Notes under the pieces: model-generated
Told to the model about the DNA's origin: nothing
The model's database searches: none
The model's input: only the letters and a program-made list of their open reading frames with translations
Origin: Planctomycetota bacterium
GTDB taxonomy: Bacteria > Planctomycetota > Phycisphaerae > UBA1845
Assembly: GCA_030616775.1 (NCBI GenBank)
Contig: JAUWWQ010000012.1
Coordinates: 29,545 to 93,544 of the forward strand
DNA length: 64,000 nucleotides
Direction of reading: 5' to 3'
In this document: positions 25,506-33,202 of the stretch, piece after piece
Layout of the letters: the number at the start of each line of letters is the position of its first letter
Position numbering within the stretch: the first letter of the stretch is position 1
Translations under genes and position numbers: made by a program

Positions 25506-26768
25506 CTATGGGGCTTCCCAGCAGGCGACGTGATGATCCGGCTGTAACTCGCGAAGCTCGGGCTGGCCGGAAGGTTCGTCGGCGTAGGTTTCGACGCAGC
25601 GACGTAGGGCTGCATCGCCTACCTCGGTGTCAACGGGCATGGTATTTCGACTGTCATCGCGGGCTCGCTCGGCGCTGAGCCGGCAGCGCGGGTGGAATCG
25701 GCAGCCGGAGGGCCAGTCGGCCGGGTCGGGAACCGCGCCGGGAATCACTTCGAGTCGCTCTCTGTGTTGTGCGAGTCGCGGCATACATCGCAGCAAGCCC
25801 TTTGTGTAGGGGTGCAGTGGGTTGCTGAGCAGGAGCCTCACCGGGGCGTGCTCAACGATCCGCCCGGCGTACATGACGTAGCCGTAATCCGCGATCTGAG
25901 CCACCACGCCCAGATCGTGCGTGATCAGCAGAATGCTCATTCCCGTATCGGTCTGGAGGCTTCGCAGCAGTTCGAGGATCTGTAGTTGAATGGTGACATC
26001 AAGTGCCGTTGTCGGCTCGTCGGCGATAAGGAGCGAGGGTTTGCACGATAGTGCCATAGCGATCATGGCCCGCTGGTGCATCCCGCCGGACATCTGATGC
26101 GGATAGTCATAAGCCCGCTGCCGGGGTGCGGGGATGCCGACCTTGCGAAGCATATCGACGGCGGCCGACCAGGCGTCTTTCCCGCGTAGCGGCTGATGCA
26201 GCTCGATGGCCTCGACAATCTGCTCGCCGACCGTGTAGACCGGGTTCAGCGAGACAAGCGGGTCCTGAAAGATAATGGCGATGCGGCTGCCGCGAATCTT
26301 CCGCATCTGCTTTTCGGTCAGTTGCAGCAGATCGACGTGGTCATCGGCGGCTTGGATGGGGCGTATCTCATTGGAGGTGGCACGGTCTGAACCGCCGCAG
26401 GCGGCACAGGCCGTGGAAGTGTCAAGCCACGGCCTCGCTGCGCGAGACCGCGCCACACCATCCGGGGCACGCCACCCCGACAAGTTGCTGAGCAAAATCT
26501 CCCCATCGACGATTCTGCCCGGCGGCTGGGGGATCAGCCGCATGATCGACAGAGCGGTTACACTCTTGCCACACCCGCTCTCCCCGACCAGGGCGACAGT
26601 CTTGCCACACGGAATGCTCAGCGAGACCCCGTCCACTGCTGCAAACTCACCGCCGCCGGTGACAAACGACGTGCGCAGGTTGCGCACCTCGAGCAATTGA
26701 GGCACCTCGTCGCTTGGGTGGTCCTCGGCTTCGGAGGATTCGTTTGGACAGCTTGCCAGCGACATCAT
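25506..26768 (-). CDS. Oligopeptide/dipeptide ABC transporter ATP-binding protein (DppD/OppD-like), orphan, with internal insertion
   Basis: This 420-residue ATPase energises peptide uptake. Walker A GESGCGKS near 61-68, Q-loop [12 protein letters not shown], signature [13 protein letters not shown], Walker [13 protein letters not shown] and switch THDLG are all intact. The C-terminal family cap with CRFHPRC and a further Cys cluster is present. Between Walker A and the Q-loop, where homologues have about 20 residues, there are about 50 extra ones ([10 protein letters not shown] to DRATS). They are encoded by DNA (26370-26500) with cgtgg/ccacg palindromes, apparently an in-frame repeat insertion. 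The usual partners (permeases, second ATPase, binding protein) are not in this window. They may lie elsewhere or be lost. Two ATGs at the start. The MITE abuts the stop. Confidence 0.9.
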   Translation of the reverse strand: MMSLASCPNESSEAEDHPSDEVPQLLEVRNLRTSFVTGGGEFAAVDGVSLSIPCGKTVALVGESGCGKSVTALSIMRLIPQPPGRIVDGEILLSNLSGWRAPDGVARSRAARPWLDTSTACAACGGSDRATSNEIRPIQAADDHVDLLQLTEKQMRKIRGSRIAIIFQDPLVSLNPVYTVGEQIVEAIELHQPLRGKDAWSAAVDMLRKVGIPAPRQRAYDYPHQMSGGMHQRAMIAMALSCKPSLLIADEPTTALDVTIQLQILELLRSLQTDTGMSILLITHDLGVVAQIADYGYVMYAGRIVEHAPVRLLLSNPLHPYTKGLLRCMPRLAQHRERLEVIPGAVPDPADWPSGCRFHPRCRLSAERARDDSRNTMPVDTEVGDAALRRCVETYADEPSGQPELRELQPDHHVACWEAP

Positions 26769-26948
26769 TTTGGCCTTTTACCATGAGGTGGGTAACAGTG
26801 GCAATTCGTCAGGCGGGTCGGCCATTTTGTGAAGGCCGAGCGCACGGTTGCAACGGTTACGACGAATCACGGCGTGATTCACGGCGGCGCTGCGTTTGGT
26901 TATGCCACCCATCCGGGGACAACCGCTCGAATCAACCGTGTCCGTGCT

Positions 26949-27398
26949 CTAAAAAGTCCGTCGGGAATCGAGCAGCACGCAGATCGGTCCGTCGTTGACG
27001 GACTTGACGCTCATGTATTCGCCAAACGAGCCGCGCTCAACGTGTAGACCGCTCTGCGAGAGTGTGTCGCAGAACAACTCATAGAGAACGACGGCACGGT
27101 CCGGCGGTGCAGCCAACTCGAAGGACGGTCTTCGGCCGCGGCGGGCGTCCGCCTGGACGGTAAACGCGCTGATCACCAATACCTGACCACCGGCCTGCCC
27201 CACGTCAAGGTTCATCTTACGGTCTTCATCGGGGAAAATCCGAAGGTGACACACCTTGTCAGCAAGATATGTCACGTCCGCCTCGTTGTCGTCGTGAGCC
27301 ACGCCCAGGTACACCAAGAGCCCGCCTTCGATGGCGCCGCATATGCGGCCGTCCACCTCGACCGACGACTGATTGACCCGCTGTACAACTGCACGCAT
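26949..27398 (-). CDS. dtd: D-aminoacyl-tRNA deacylase (DTD), with unusual active-site motifs
   Basis: This 149-residue editing enzyme hydrolyses D-aminoacyl-tRNA. The opening MRAVVQRVNQSSVEVDG, the GGLLVYLGV strand, KMNLDV and RGRRPSFELA are all family hallmarks. The two active-site motifs deviate. The SQFTL element reads S77-A-F-T-V81, so the Gln is Ala, and the Gly-cisPro element reads G137-P-I-C140, with Cys for the usual Thr. Both changes lie at the substrate pocket, so activity or specificity may differ. It starts at ATG 27398, 28 nt after the WYL regulator stop, probably in the same transcript. Confidence 0.92.
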   Translation of the reverse strand: MRAVVQRVNQSSVEVDGRICGAIEGGLLVYLGVAHDDNEADVTYLADKVCHLRIFPDEDRKMNLDVGQAGGQVLVISAFTVQADARRGRRPSFELAAPPDRAVVLYELFCDTLSQSGLHVERGSFGEYMSVKSVNDGPICVLLDSRRTF

Positions 27399-27426
27399 CC
27401 GTGCCTACTCCGCGTCACTTTACCGA

Positions 27427-28404
27427 TTATCCGTCACCGCAGTAGTACTCGTACATGCTTTGCACTCGCTCGGCGAGAAGGCTACGTAGCTCGGGCGGTT
27501 CAAGCACCTGGGCTTGATCCCCATAACCGAGGATCCACCAGGAAATCTCCTCGATTCCGTCGACATCGGCTTCGAAAATCAGTGATCCGTCCTCCTCATA
27601 AGTGGTGTGCTGGGTCTTGTGCCAATGGATTTCGTCCACGTTGGCTGCCACTTTCTTGAGAAAGCGGACCTTGACGTGGTACCGTTTGTCACCACGGATC
27701 ATCAACCACGCATTCCCCAAATAGTCATCGAGCGTAAAGGTTGGAGCGATGGAATAGGAGGCATCGAGCAGCCTTAGACACAGAAACCGTTCGACCTTGT
27801 AGGTTTGGATGCGGGACACGCACTCGGTAAACGCGATCAGGTACCAGCCACGGTGTAGGTAAACCAACCGATACGGGTGGAGAACGACGTCAATGACCCG
27901 ACCTTCATAATAGGAATCGTATTGGGCTCGAATCTTGTCTTGGTTTAGCAGTGCCGTCTGGAGGATTGAAACGGTTCCCAGGATCGATCCGGTGTCCGAA
28001 GCCGGCTCACTGCGGATTTCCATTCGCTTCAGAAGCGGACCGCAATAATCGCGAATCGGCGGCGGCAACATGCTTTCGAGTTTCAGACCTGCGGATGCGG
28101 CGGCGGCCTCATCAGGAACCATGCCCCGGCGAGTCATGTGGCGGGCTGCCAACAGCAACGCCATCGCTTCGGCATGCGTCAGTGTCACTGGGGGCAGCAG
28201 TGTGGTTCCCGCGGTCGAGTACCGTTTTGTCTCGCGATCGTAGGCGTATCGTATGCCCGCTCGGGCGAGCAGCTCGAGATCTCTAAACACGGTGCGCCGC
28301 GACACACCTACGTGTTTTGCAAGGTCTTCGACAGTGTGGGAGCGGCCCGATTGCAGCCCCTGGATTAGTTTAAGGAGACGCTCGATCCGCTTCGTTTTCA
28401 CCAC
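27427..28404 (-). CDS. HTH-WYL domain transcriptional regulator
   Basis: This 325-residue regulator has a DeoR-like winged helix-turn-helix at residues 1-60 (TVEDLAKHVGVSRRTVFRDLELLARAG). A WYL ligand-sensing domain at about 140-240 contains GWYLIAF with the W-Y-L core and an Arg-rich pocket, and a WCX-like C-terminal extension ends ERVQSMYEYY. WYL regulators respond to nucleic-acid-type or nucleotide ligands and are frequent in defence and DNA-damage loci (family knowledge). GTG start at 28404 or 28401. The gene lies upstream of dtd and downstream of a membrane-protein operon on the same strand. The target genes are unknown. Confidence 0.92.
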   Translation of the reverse strand: MVKTKRIERLLKLIQGLQSGRSHTVEDLAKHVGVSRRTVFRDLELLARAGIRYAYDRETKRYSTAGTTLLPPVTLTHAEAMALLLAARHMTRRGMVPDEAAAASAGLKLESMLPPPIRDYCGPLLKRMEIRSEPASDTGSILGTVSILQTALLNQDKIRAQYDSYYEGRVIDVVLHPYRLVYLHRGWYLIAFTECVSRIQTYKVERFLCLRLLDASYSIAPTFTLDDYLGNAWLMIRGDKRYHVKVRFLKKVAANVDEIHWHKTQHTTYEEDGSLIFEADVDGIEEISWWILGYGDQAQVLEPPELRSLLAERVQSMYEYYCGDG

Positions 28405-28429
28405 TCACACTCCCCTGCCTGGAGTTTCG

Positions 28430-29710
28430 CTAGCCAAACCCAGGCGTGAACGGCAGCATACGGGCCAGAAGAAACCCCGCGGTCGACAACACCGTAAGCA
28501 ACGTGAGGATATGAAAGGTCAGCTTGTGCAGCCGCCGCGAGCACCAAAGCATCACCAACAGCAGGAACAGGTTGGTGGAAAGCCCGGCCGCCACCCGGCC
28601 GAGCGTGTCATCCGTCGCCGCGATCGACGGCAATCGAGGCCAGATCGCCATCACCGCTCCCACCACCAAAGCCAGTGCAGCACTATAGAAAGCGAAACGT
28701 TTGGCGTGTGGGATCAACTGGCCGGTGGTAGTCCGCACTTGGTCACCCTCAAGTTGTTGATCCCACACCGACGCCAGGTGGGTCCACAATCCCGTCGCGA
28801 CCGCAAATCCCACAATCATTGCGTTGAACACCAGCGGATACCGCTCAGCCAGGGTCACCGGTTGCGAAGGCACAACGATAGTCGCCAGCCCGCAGAGTGC
28901 CAGCGATGTCAGCCCCATGGCGGCGGCAGCGACATGCGTACTCCATTCTTGCCTGAGAAGCACAAAACTCGCGAACGCGGCCAGGGCGGCCGATGCCGTG
29001 GCGATCAGCACTGTCAGACGGAATCCGCCAGGACCGGCCGCAAAGGGAACAATCAAATGATAGCAGACCAGTAGAATCACGACCAACGAGATCAACGCGG
29101 CGCTGAGGGACAGTCCCGGCCAGGGACGGGCAGCCCCGGCCGAGTCACCCGAACTGGATGGCGTGATCCGCCCGCGCCGCCGCTGGATACTCCCGGTGAT
29201 CTTGACGGCTAGTGCGAGGAGAATCGATAGAACGGCGAGCAACACGAGGGTGCTGCCGGTCCGTTCGTATCCGCCGGTCGGCGTGCTGCGTAGCACCGGG
29301 GCGAGCAGACATGCCCACGACGCCATCATGGCCGCACTCCAGAGCTGGCATGTGCCCAGCCGCCGGTCGCCGGTCGACACGAAAGTGATCGCGCACGCCG
29401 CAAACAGAAGACCGATACTCCACAGACCGGTCGGTCCGAAGCCATAGTCCCGCTCGCCGTGAAGGGGATAGCCGTTCATCAGATCTACCGCGACGTAGAT
29501 CACCCGCATCATCAGTACCACCGACTGAATGATGGCCGTCACTACGCCGAGCAGCAAGGCAACGACGTGGGCCAACCTAGTAAAAACCCGGCGCGGCGCG
29601 GGTTTGAAAGCGGAGCGGCCCCCCCCGGGTAGCACTACGGCAGCACATACACAGCAGACGAACGAGAGAATGGCGCAAATAAGCGCAATATCCTGAGCCG
29701 CCCGGACCAT
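28430..29710 (-). CDS. Polytopic membrane protein of unknown function
   Basis: This 426-residue protein has about 10-11 hydrophobic segments, for example IALICAILSFVCCVCAAVVL, STLVLLAVLSILLALAV, LISLVVILLVCYHLIVPF and NLFLLLVMLWC. A charged loop near 175-195 (RRRGRITPSSSGDS) is the only long cytoplasmic part. No transporter motif was recognised. Its ATG (29710-29708) shares a base with the TGA of the upstream TIM-barrel gene, so the two are translationally coupled and probably act in the same process. A TTG one codon upstream is possible. Function unknown. Confidence 0.8.
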   Translation of the reverse strand: MVRAAQDIALICAILSFVCCVCAAVVLPGGGRSAFKPAPRRVFTRLAHVVALLLGVVTAIIQSVVLMMRVIYVAVDLMNGYPLHGERDYGFGPTGLWSIGLLFAACAITFVSTGDRRLGTCQLWSAAMMASWACLLAPVLRSTPTGGYERTGSTLVLLAVLSILLALAVKITGSIQRRRGRITPSSSGDSAGAARPWPGLSLSAALISLVVILLVCYHLIVPFAAGPGGFRLTVLIATASAALAAFASFVLLRQEWSTHVAAAAMGLTSLALCGLATIVVPSQPVTLAERYPLVFNAMIVGFAVATGLWTHLASVWDQQLEGDQVRTTTGQLIPHAKRFAFYSAALALVVGAVMAIWPRLPSIAATDDTLGRVAAGLSTNLFLLLVMLWCSRRLHKLTFHILTLLTVLSTAGFLLARMLPFTPGFG

Positions 29711-30612
29711 CAACGGGTACCGGGCACTGTCGCACGCGAGGCCATTTTGGGCGGGCGCTTGTCCCCCTTGTACGCTGATAGGACTGTCTGCTTCTCGTCA
29801 ATGCGCTCACGCAAGAACTTGGCGACCTCCCCCAGCACATCCTCCGGTGCGGGAAGCGACTCCACCTGTGTCTTCGGCCACTCAAACACCAGATACCGGT
29901 CGTAAACGATACCCTTGAGCAGCTCAATCTGGCGGGCAATCCCCACATTCCCCTCGCCCAACCGCTTATACTCCAGCAACGTCCCACGCTCGTCAAACTC
30001 GGCATCGCAGAGGTGAATGAGGCCGATCTTGCTCCCCAGACAGGGTATCGATTTCGTAGGCTGCTCGCGGATGGCCATCGCATGGCACTGGTTCCAACAG
30101 CATTGCACAGCCGGATGGTCCACCGCATTAATCAAGAACCACAACTCCTGACTGCCTGGAAAGTCACCGCCGTTTTCCACCAGCAGCGTGACACCAGAGC
30201 GGGAAGCAACGGGAACCAGTGAGATCAGGACGTCAGCGATGCGCGACAGGGCCGCGCAACGATTGTCCCAACGCTGGACTTTGCCCACGTCAAGACGTAC
30301 GTACGGGCAACCGAGTTTGGCTGCCAGCTCGATAACACCAGTGACCAGGGCCTTTTGCCGTGCAACCTTCTTCCGTTGGCGCGAGCTCAGAGTTGCAAGT
30401 GTACCCAGACATACAAGTTCAACGTTGTTCCTCTGAAATAGCCGGCGGACACGTTCGGGCTGGCTGGTCAGTTCCGGAACCAGGGAAAGCTCAAACTCAC
30501 CCCGCAGCCCGTGCAGCTCTACGCCATCAAAGCCCATAGCTGACGCATTCGCCACGATGGTCTCCACATCCCAGTCCGGACAGGCAAGCGAGCTAAATCC
30601 GATTTTCATCAT
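29710..30612 (-). CDS. Sugar-phosphate isomerase/epimerase-like TIM barrel (AP endonuclease 2 superfamily)
   Basis: This 300-residue TIM barrel has start MMKIGFSSLACPDWDVE and the strands GFDGVELHG and YVRLDVG. The metal-binding residues can be followed through LLVENGGD, CCWNQCHAMA, IGLIHLCDAE and LVFEWP (E, D/H, H and E at strand ends). Family members isomerise or epimerise sugars or act on hydroxypyruvate/inosose. The substrate here is not predictable. I chose ATG 30612 (or 30609), with GAGGAG upstream, because the 21 residues before it are not conserved in the family. The C-terminal tail KGDKRPPKMASRATVPG is extra. It is the first gene of the coupled pair. Confidence 0.88.
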   Translation of the reverse strand: MMKIGFSSLACPDWDVETIVANASAMGFDGVELHGLRGEFELSLVPELTSQPERVRRLFQRNNVELVCLGTLATLSSRQRKKVARQKALVTGVIELAAKLGCPYVRLDVGKVQRWDNRCAALSRIADVLISLVPVASRSGVTLLVENGGDFPGSQELWFLINAVDHPAVQCCWNQCHAMAIREQPTKSIPCLGSKIGLIHLCDAEFDERGTLLEYKRLGEGNVGIARQIELLKGIVYDRYLVFEWPKTQVESLPAPEDVLGEVAKFLRERIDEKQTVLSAYKGDKRPPKMASRATVPGTR

Positions 30613-30689
30613 GAAGCCACACTCCTCGTACATCGACGGAACAATGCAGACCGAAACGCCGGGTCCGAATGACACGATTCAATTCTGCG

Positions 30690-30717
30690 AGCGTAGCAGA
30701 TTCACCCTACCCGTCAA
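30690..30717 (-). promoter_or_regulatory. Candidate sigma-70-type promoter for the TIM-barrel operon
   Basis: On the minus strand TTGACG (30717-30712) is followed after 16 bases by TACGCT (30695-30690), about 75 nt before the chosen start. The -35 is strong and the -10 weak (TA...T). Confidence 0.38.
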
Positions 30718-30973
30718 CTAAACCTCCAGAAAGGCTGCCAAATCCAGGTAATTTCGCGAGCCGACGGGCAAGCGACGGCAGCAGCTTCCGTGACTCTCGG
30801 GGAACCGATGGAACCGGCGGAGCACTCACGCGTCTAAATTGATTGAGAAGGCAGGTGCTTCTCCTTTCAATTAGAGGGTCCGGCGGCGACGCTCAGACCG
30901 GATCGGTCCGCAGACACGCTTCCCCGACAGGAAGCTCGACGGGGATGAAACGCCCAGTTGAAGGGATCTCGAT
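30718..30973. other. Divergent spacer upstream of the basic-tailed miniprotein
   Basis: With the promoter above it forms a gap of about 360 bp between divergent genes. It carries a hairpin-like aggtgcttctcctttcaatt and a tccggcggcgacg stretch, but no gene was recognised. Confidence 0.4.
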
Positions 30974-31300
30974 ATGGACAGTAACAAACCACAGAAGATC
31001 GTATTAGCCGGCGTTGCTCTACTTGCTCTTGGCGCCGGCGCTTACTGGCTTGGAAGTCGCCAGCGCGACATCGCACCCCAATCTGACACCGTTACACTCG
31101 GGCCACGACGCGTACGGACCGATCAGCCGGAGGTAGTCAAGGACAAGCCCGTGCGTAAACGTGACCAGCCTAAGGAAAGGGTCCGTCCCTCCGGACGGCG
31201 GCCTGAGAGGCCCGAGGTCAAACCGAAAGAATCACGCCGCCCGCAGACAACGGAGCGTAAAAAGCACGTCAAGAAAAAGAAGATTCCGCCGCAGGGTTAG
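30974..31300 (+). CDS. Membrane-anchored miniprotein with Arg/Lys-rich disordered tail (paralogue 1)
   Basis: This 108-residue protein has a short N-terminus MDSNKPQK, one helix IVLAGVALLALGAGAYWLG (about residues 9-27), then a low-complexity tail of Arg, Lys, Pro and Glu ending HVKKKKIPPQ. The predicted pI is very high. The next gene (31852) has the same plan: M-x-x-x-K-x-Q-K-[IV]-[IV]-L-x-[AG]-V-A, the LGAG in the helix and a basic tail. No Shine-Dalgarno better than AGGGATCTC is seen. The tail could bind nucleic acid, acidic polymer or a phospholipid surface. Its side of the membrane is uncertain. Function unknown. Confidence 0.65.
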   Translation: MDSNKPQKIVLAGVALLALGAGAYWLGSRQRDIAPQSDTVTLGPRRVRTDQPEVVKDKPVRKRDQPKERVRPSGRRPERPEVKPKESRRPQTTERKKHVKKKKIPPQG

Positions 31301-31851
31301 TGCCGTTCCATTCGGAGGATTTCCGGCAGCGAGGCTCTCTACGGCCGGCGCAGGGACCGGACGCTACATGAGTCACGAAACTCCCCTGGTGTAAACGGCA
31401 CAAACCCACCGCGGGCGTCATTGTCGCAAAGGGCGTTCCCTGTACCGACTGTCGATGCCGACACCGGGCATGCGACCAAGTCGTGGAATGCCGACGCAAA
31501 CGCTCACGGGATCGCCTGAATGCACCCGCGTGGACTACGAGATGGGATTCGCCGCCGTGGGCCACACGCAAACGGGTCTACGCAGGCGCTGGGGATACTT
31601 TAACGTGACAATTCATATCTTCCAGCCTGCTTCAGTACACCGCAGGCCCCGAGCAAAAGAGCGAAAAAGCGAGAACCATCAGAGCCGCTAGGCGTCTACA
31701 ATAGTGAGACGGTGTGCTTCACGACGTGAATGGGCCAAAAGGTCGACAGAACGATACGGGTTGACCGTAAGTCGATCCCTGCCGATACTTGTCTCGGGCA
31801 GGTTCAGGTGTCAGACCGAAGTGCATCGGAGCTTCGAGGGAGGTTGTCGTT
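31301..31851. other. 551-bp spacer between the two miniprotein genes
   Basis: No convincing coding frame or named element. Given the paralogous genes on either side it may contain a second promoter. GGGAGG at 31838-31843 is the ribosome site of the second gene. Confidence 0.4.
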
Positions 31852-32184
31852 ATGGAGAAGCAGAAGAAACAGATAATCCTGCTGGCAGTCTTTGCTGTGG
31901 CAGCGCTTGGTGCCGGTTCCTACTTCTTCTTGATACGCGACACCGGCGCCGATGTCCAGATGAGGGCCGGAAGTGGATCTAGAGAGCGCCGTGTGCGCGA
32001 GACGGTTGATAGGGGCAAGGCCGGAGGAGAAAGGCGCGTCAAGCGGGAAAAGAGGAGTAGGACTAAGGTCACGGCGACTGAGAGAAGGGAGCGCGAAGGC
32101 ACGACAAGGAAAAAGGCGGAACGCAGGACAAGGCGAGGCAGCAAGAAGAAAGTGAAGAAGCAAGAGGACAAGCCTGCTGCGTGA
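31852..32184 (+). CDS. Membrane-anchored miniprotein with Arg/Lys-rich tail (paralogue 2)
   Basis: This 110-residue protein has MEKQKKQ, then a helix IILLAVFAVAALGAGSYFFL, then about 75 residues dominated by Arg, Lys, Glu and Thr (RRVKREKRSRTKVTATERRER and on), ending KKKVKKQEDKPAA. It starts at ATG 31852 with GGGAGG 8 nt upstream. The anchor region aligns with the upstream gene, and the tails differ in sequence but not in composition. A strong terminator follows. It could be an N-in anchor tethering DNA or RNA to the membrane, which is inference from charge only. Confidence 0.7.
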   Translation: MEKQKKQIILLAVFAVAALGAGSYFFLIRDTGADVQMRAGSGSRERRVRETVDRGKAGGERRVKREKRSRTKVTATERREREGTTRKKAERRTRRGSKKKVKKQEDKPAA

Positions 32185-32226
32185 TTAATCGGCTAATGCC
32201 GGGGCATTGACCCGGTATCAGAACGT

Positions 32227-32263
32227 GGGACGCCCGTCAGATTGATGGGCGTCCTTCTTTTTT
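32227..32263 (+). terminator. Rho-independent terminator
   Basis: ggacgccc (32228-32235), an 11-nt loop, gggcgtcc (32247-32254), then ttctttttt. This is an 8-bp GC stem with a T-tract, 43 nt after the second miniprotein gene. Confidence 0.9.
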
Positions 32264-32413
32264 GCCACCTACGCACTACACCACCTTAAGGCAGACCGTT
32301 ACGGGTCTTCCTCGGCTGGCGGGCCTGCGGACCTCGCGTACAATGCCTTCAAAGCCTGATGGAGTCTTTTGCCCGCATGGCGATCAGCCTGCTCGCAGGG
32401 ATCGGGAAAGGCA

Positions 32414-33202
32414 ATGCCACAACCCAAGCAAGTCCTCGACACCGGTGTCCAAACCCCTCACAGCGATCGTGTGCTCGAAGCATCCAACCTGTACAGGCAA
32501 TACGAGACCGGCGGCGAACCGGTTGATGCGTTGCGCGGGGTCTCGTTGAGCGTGAAGAAGGGCGAATTCGTCACCATCATGGGTGCAAGCGGGTCGGGCA
32601 AGAGCACGCTGCTGCATCTTTTTGGCTGCCTCGATAAGCCTACCTCGGGCTCGATCGTTATCGAAGGTAGAGATGTTGCCCGGATAGGCGATCGAGAGCG
32701 TACGCTGTTTCGCCGGCGCCGGTTGGGCATTGTATTTCAGACCTACAACCTGCTACCCACACTATCCGCGGCCGAGAACGTGGCCCTGCCCGCCATGCTC
32801 GACAACGTCAACCAGCGTGATGTGGAGCGACGGGCACGCCAGGTTCTGGAGCAAGTGGACCTTGGCCATCGATCCACCCATCGTCCGCAGGCCTTGTCCG
32901 GCGGGGAGCAGCAGCGCGTCGCCATCGCCCGGGCGCTGATGAACAATCCGGCACTGGTGCTTGCGGACGAACCGACCGGGAACTTGGACACTCAGCACGG
33001 GGCTGCCATCTGGCGGCTGTTGGCCTCACTCTGCGGTGAGCATGGTCGGACCGTAGTGGCGGTTACCCATGAAGCGGATGGGGCCACGTTCGCTGACCGC
33101 GTTGTGGTGCTCAAGGACGGTCGGATCATGGGCGAGATTCAGCCCGGTGGAGAAAATCATGCCTCGGTTGTGGCATCTGGCTACCGGGAGCTGGTCGGCT
33201 AG
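32414..33202 (+). CDS. ABC transporter ATP-binding protein (LolD/MacB type)
   Basis: This 262-residue ATPase of the MacB/LolD/FtsE group has Walker A GASGSGKST, FLEGLD-type element GCLDKPTSG, Q-loop VFQTYNLLP, signature LSGGEQQRVAIARAL, Walker B LVLADEPTGNLD and switch VTHEAD. ATG 32414 is chosen because GGAAAGG lies 7 nt upstream. The 15 codons before it are unconserved. The permease gene overlaps by 44 nt. Such exporters work as mechanotransmission devices moving lipoproteins, peptides or envelope components out of the inner membrane (family knowledge). No adaptor or outer-membrane gene is next to it. Confidence 0.94.
   Translation: MPQPKQVLDTGVQTPHSDRVLEASNLYRQYETGGEPVDALRGVSLSVKKGEFVTIMGASGSGKSTLLHLFGCLDKPTSGSIVIEGRDVARIGDRERTLFRRRRLGIVFQTYNLLPTLSAAENVALPAMLDNVNQRDVERRARQVLEQVDLGHRSTHRPQALSGGEQQRVAIARALMNNPALVLADEPTGNLDTQHGAAIWRLLASLCGEHGRTVVAVTHEADGATFADRVVVLKDGRIMGEIQPGGENHASVVASGYRELVG

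Noticed and set aside
31455..31691. 78-codon frame in the spacer between the miniprotein genes
   Set aside because: Composition is not protein-like, there is no ribosome site, and overlapping frames on both strands are equally long.
31804..32163. 119-codon minus-strand frame with many Leu/Phe/Ser
   Set aside because: Antisense of the Arg/Lys-rich tail; the apparent hydrophobicity is what the complement of AGG/AAG codons gives.
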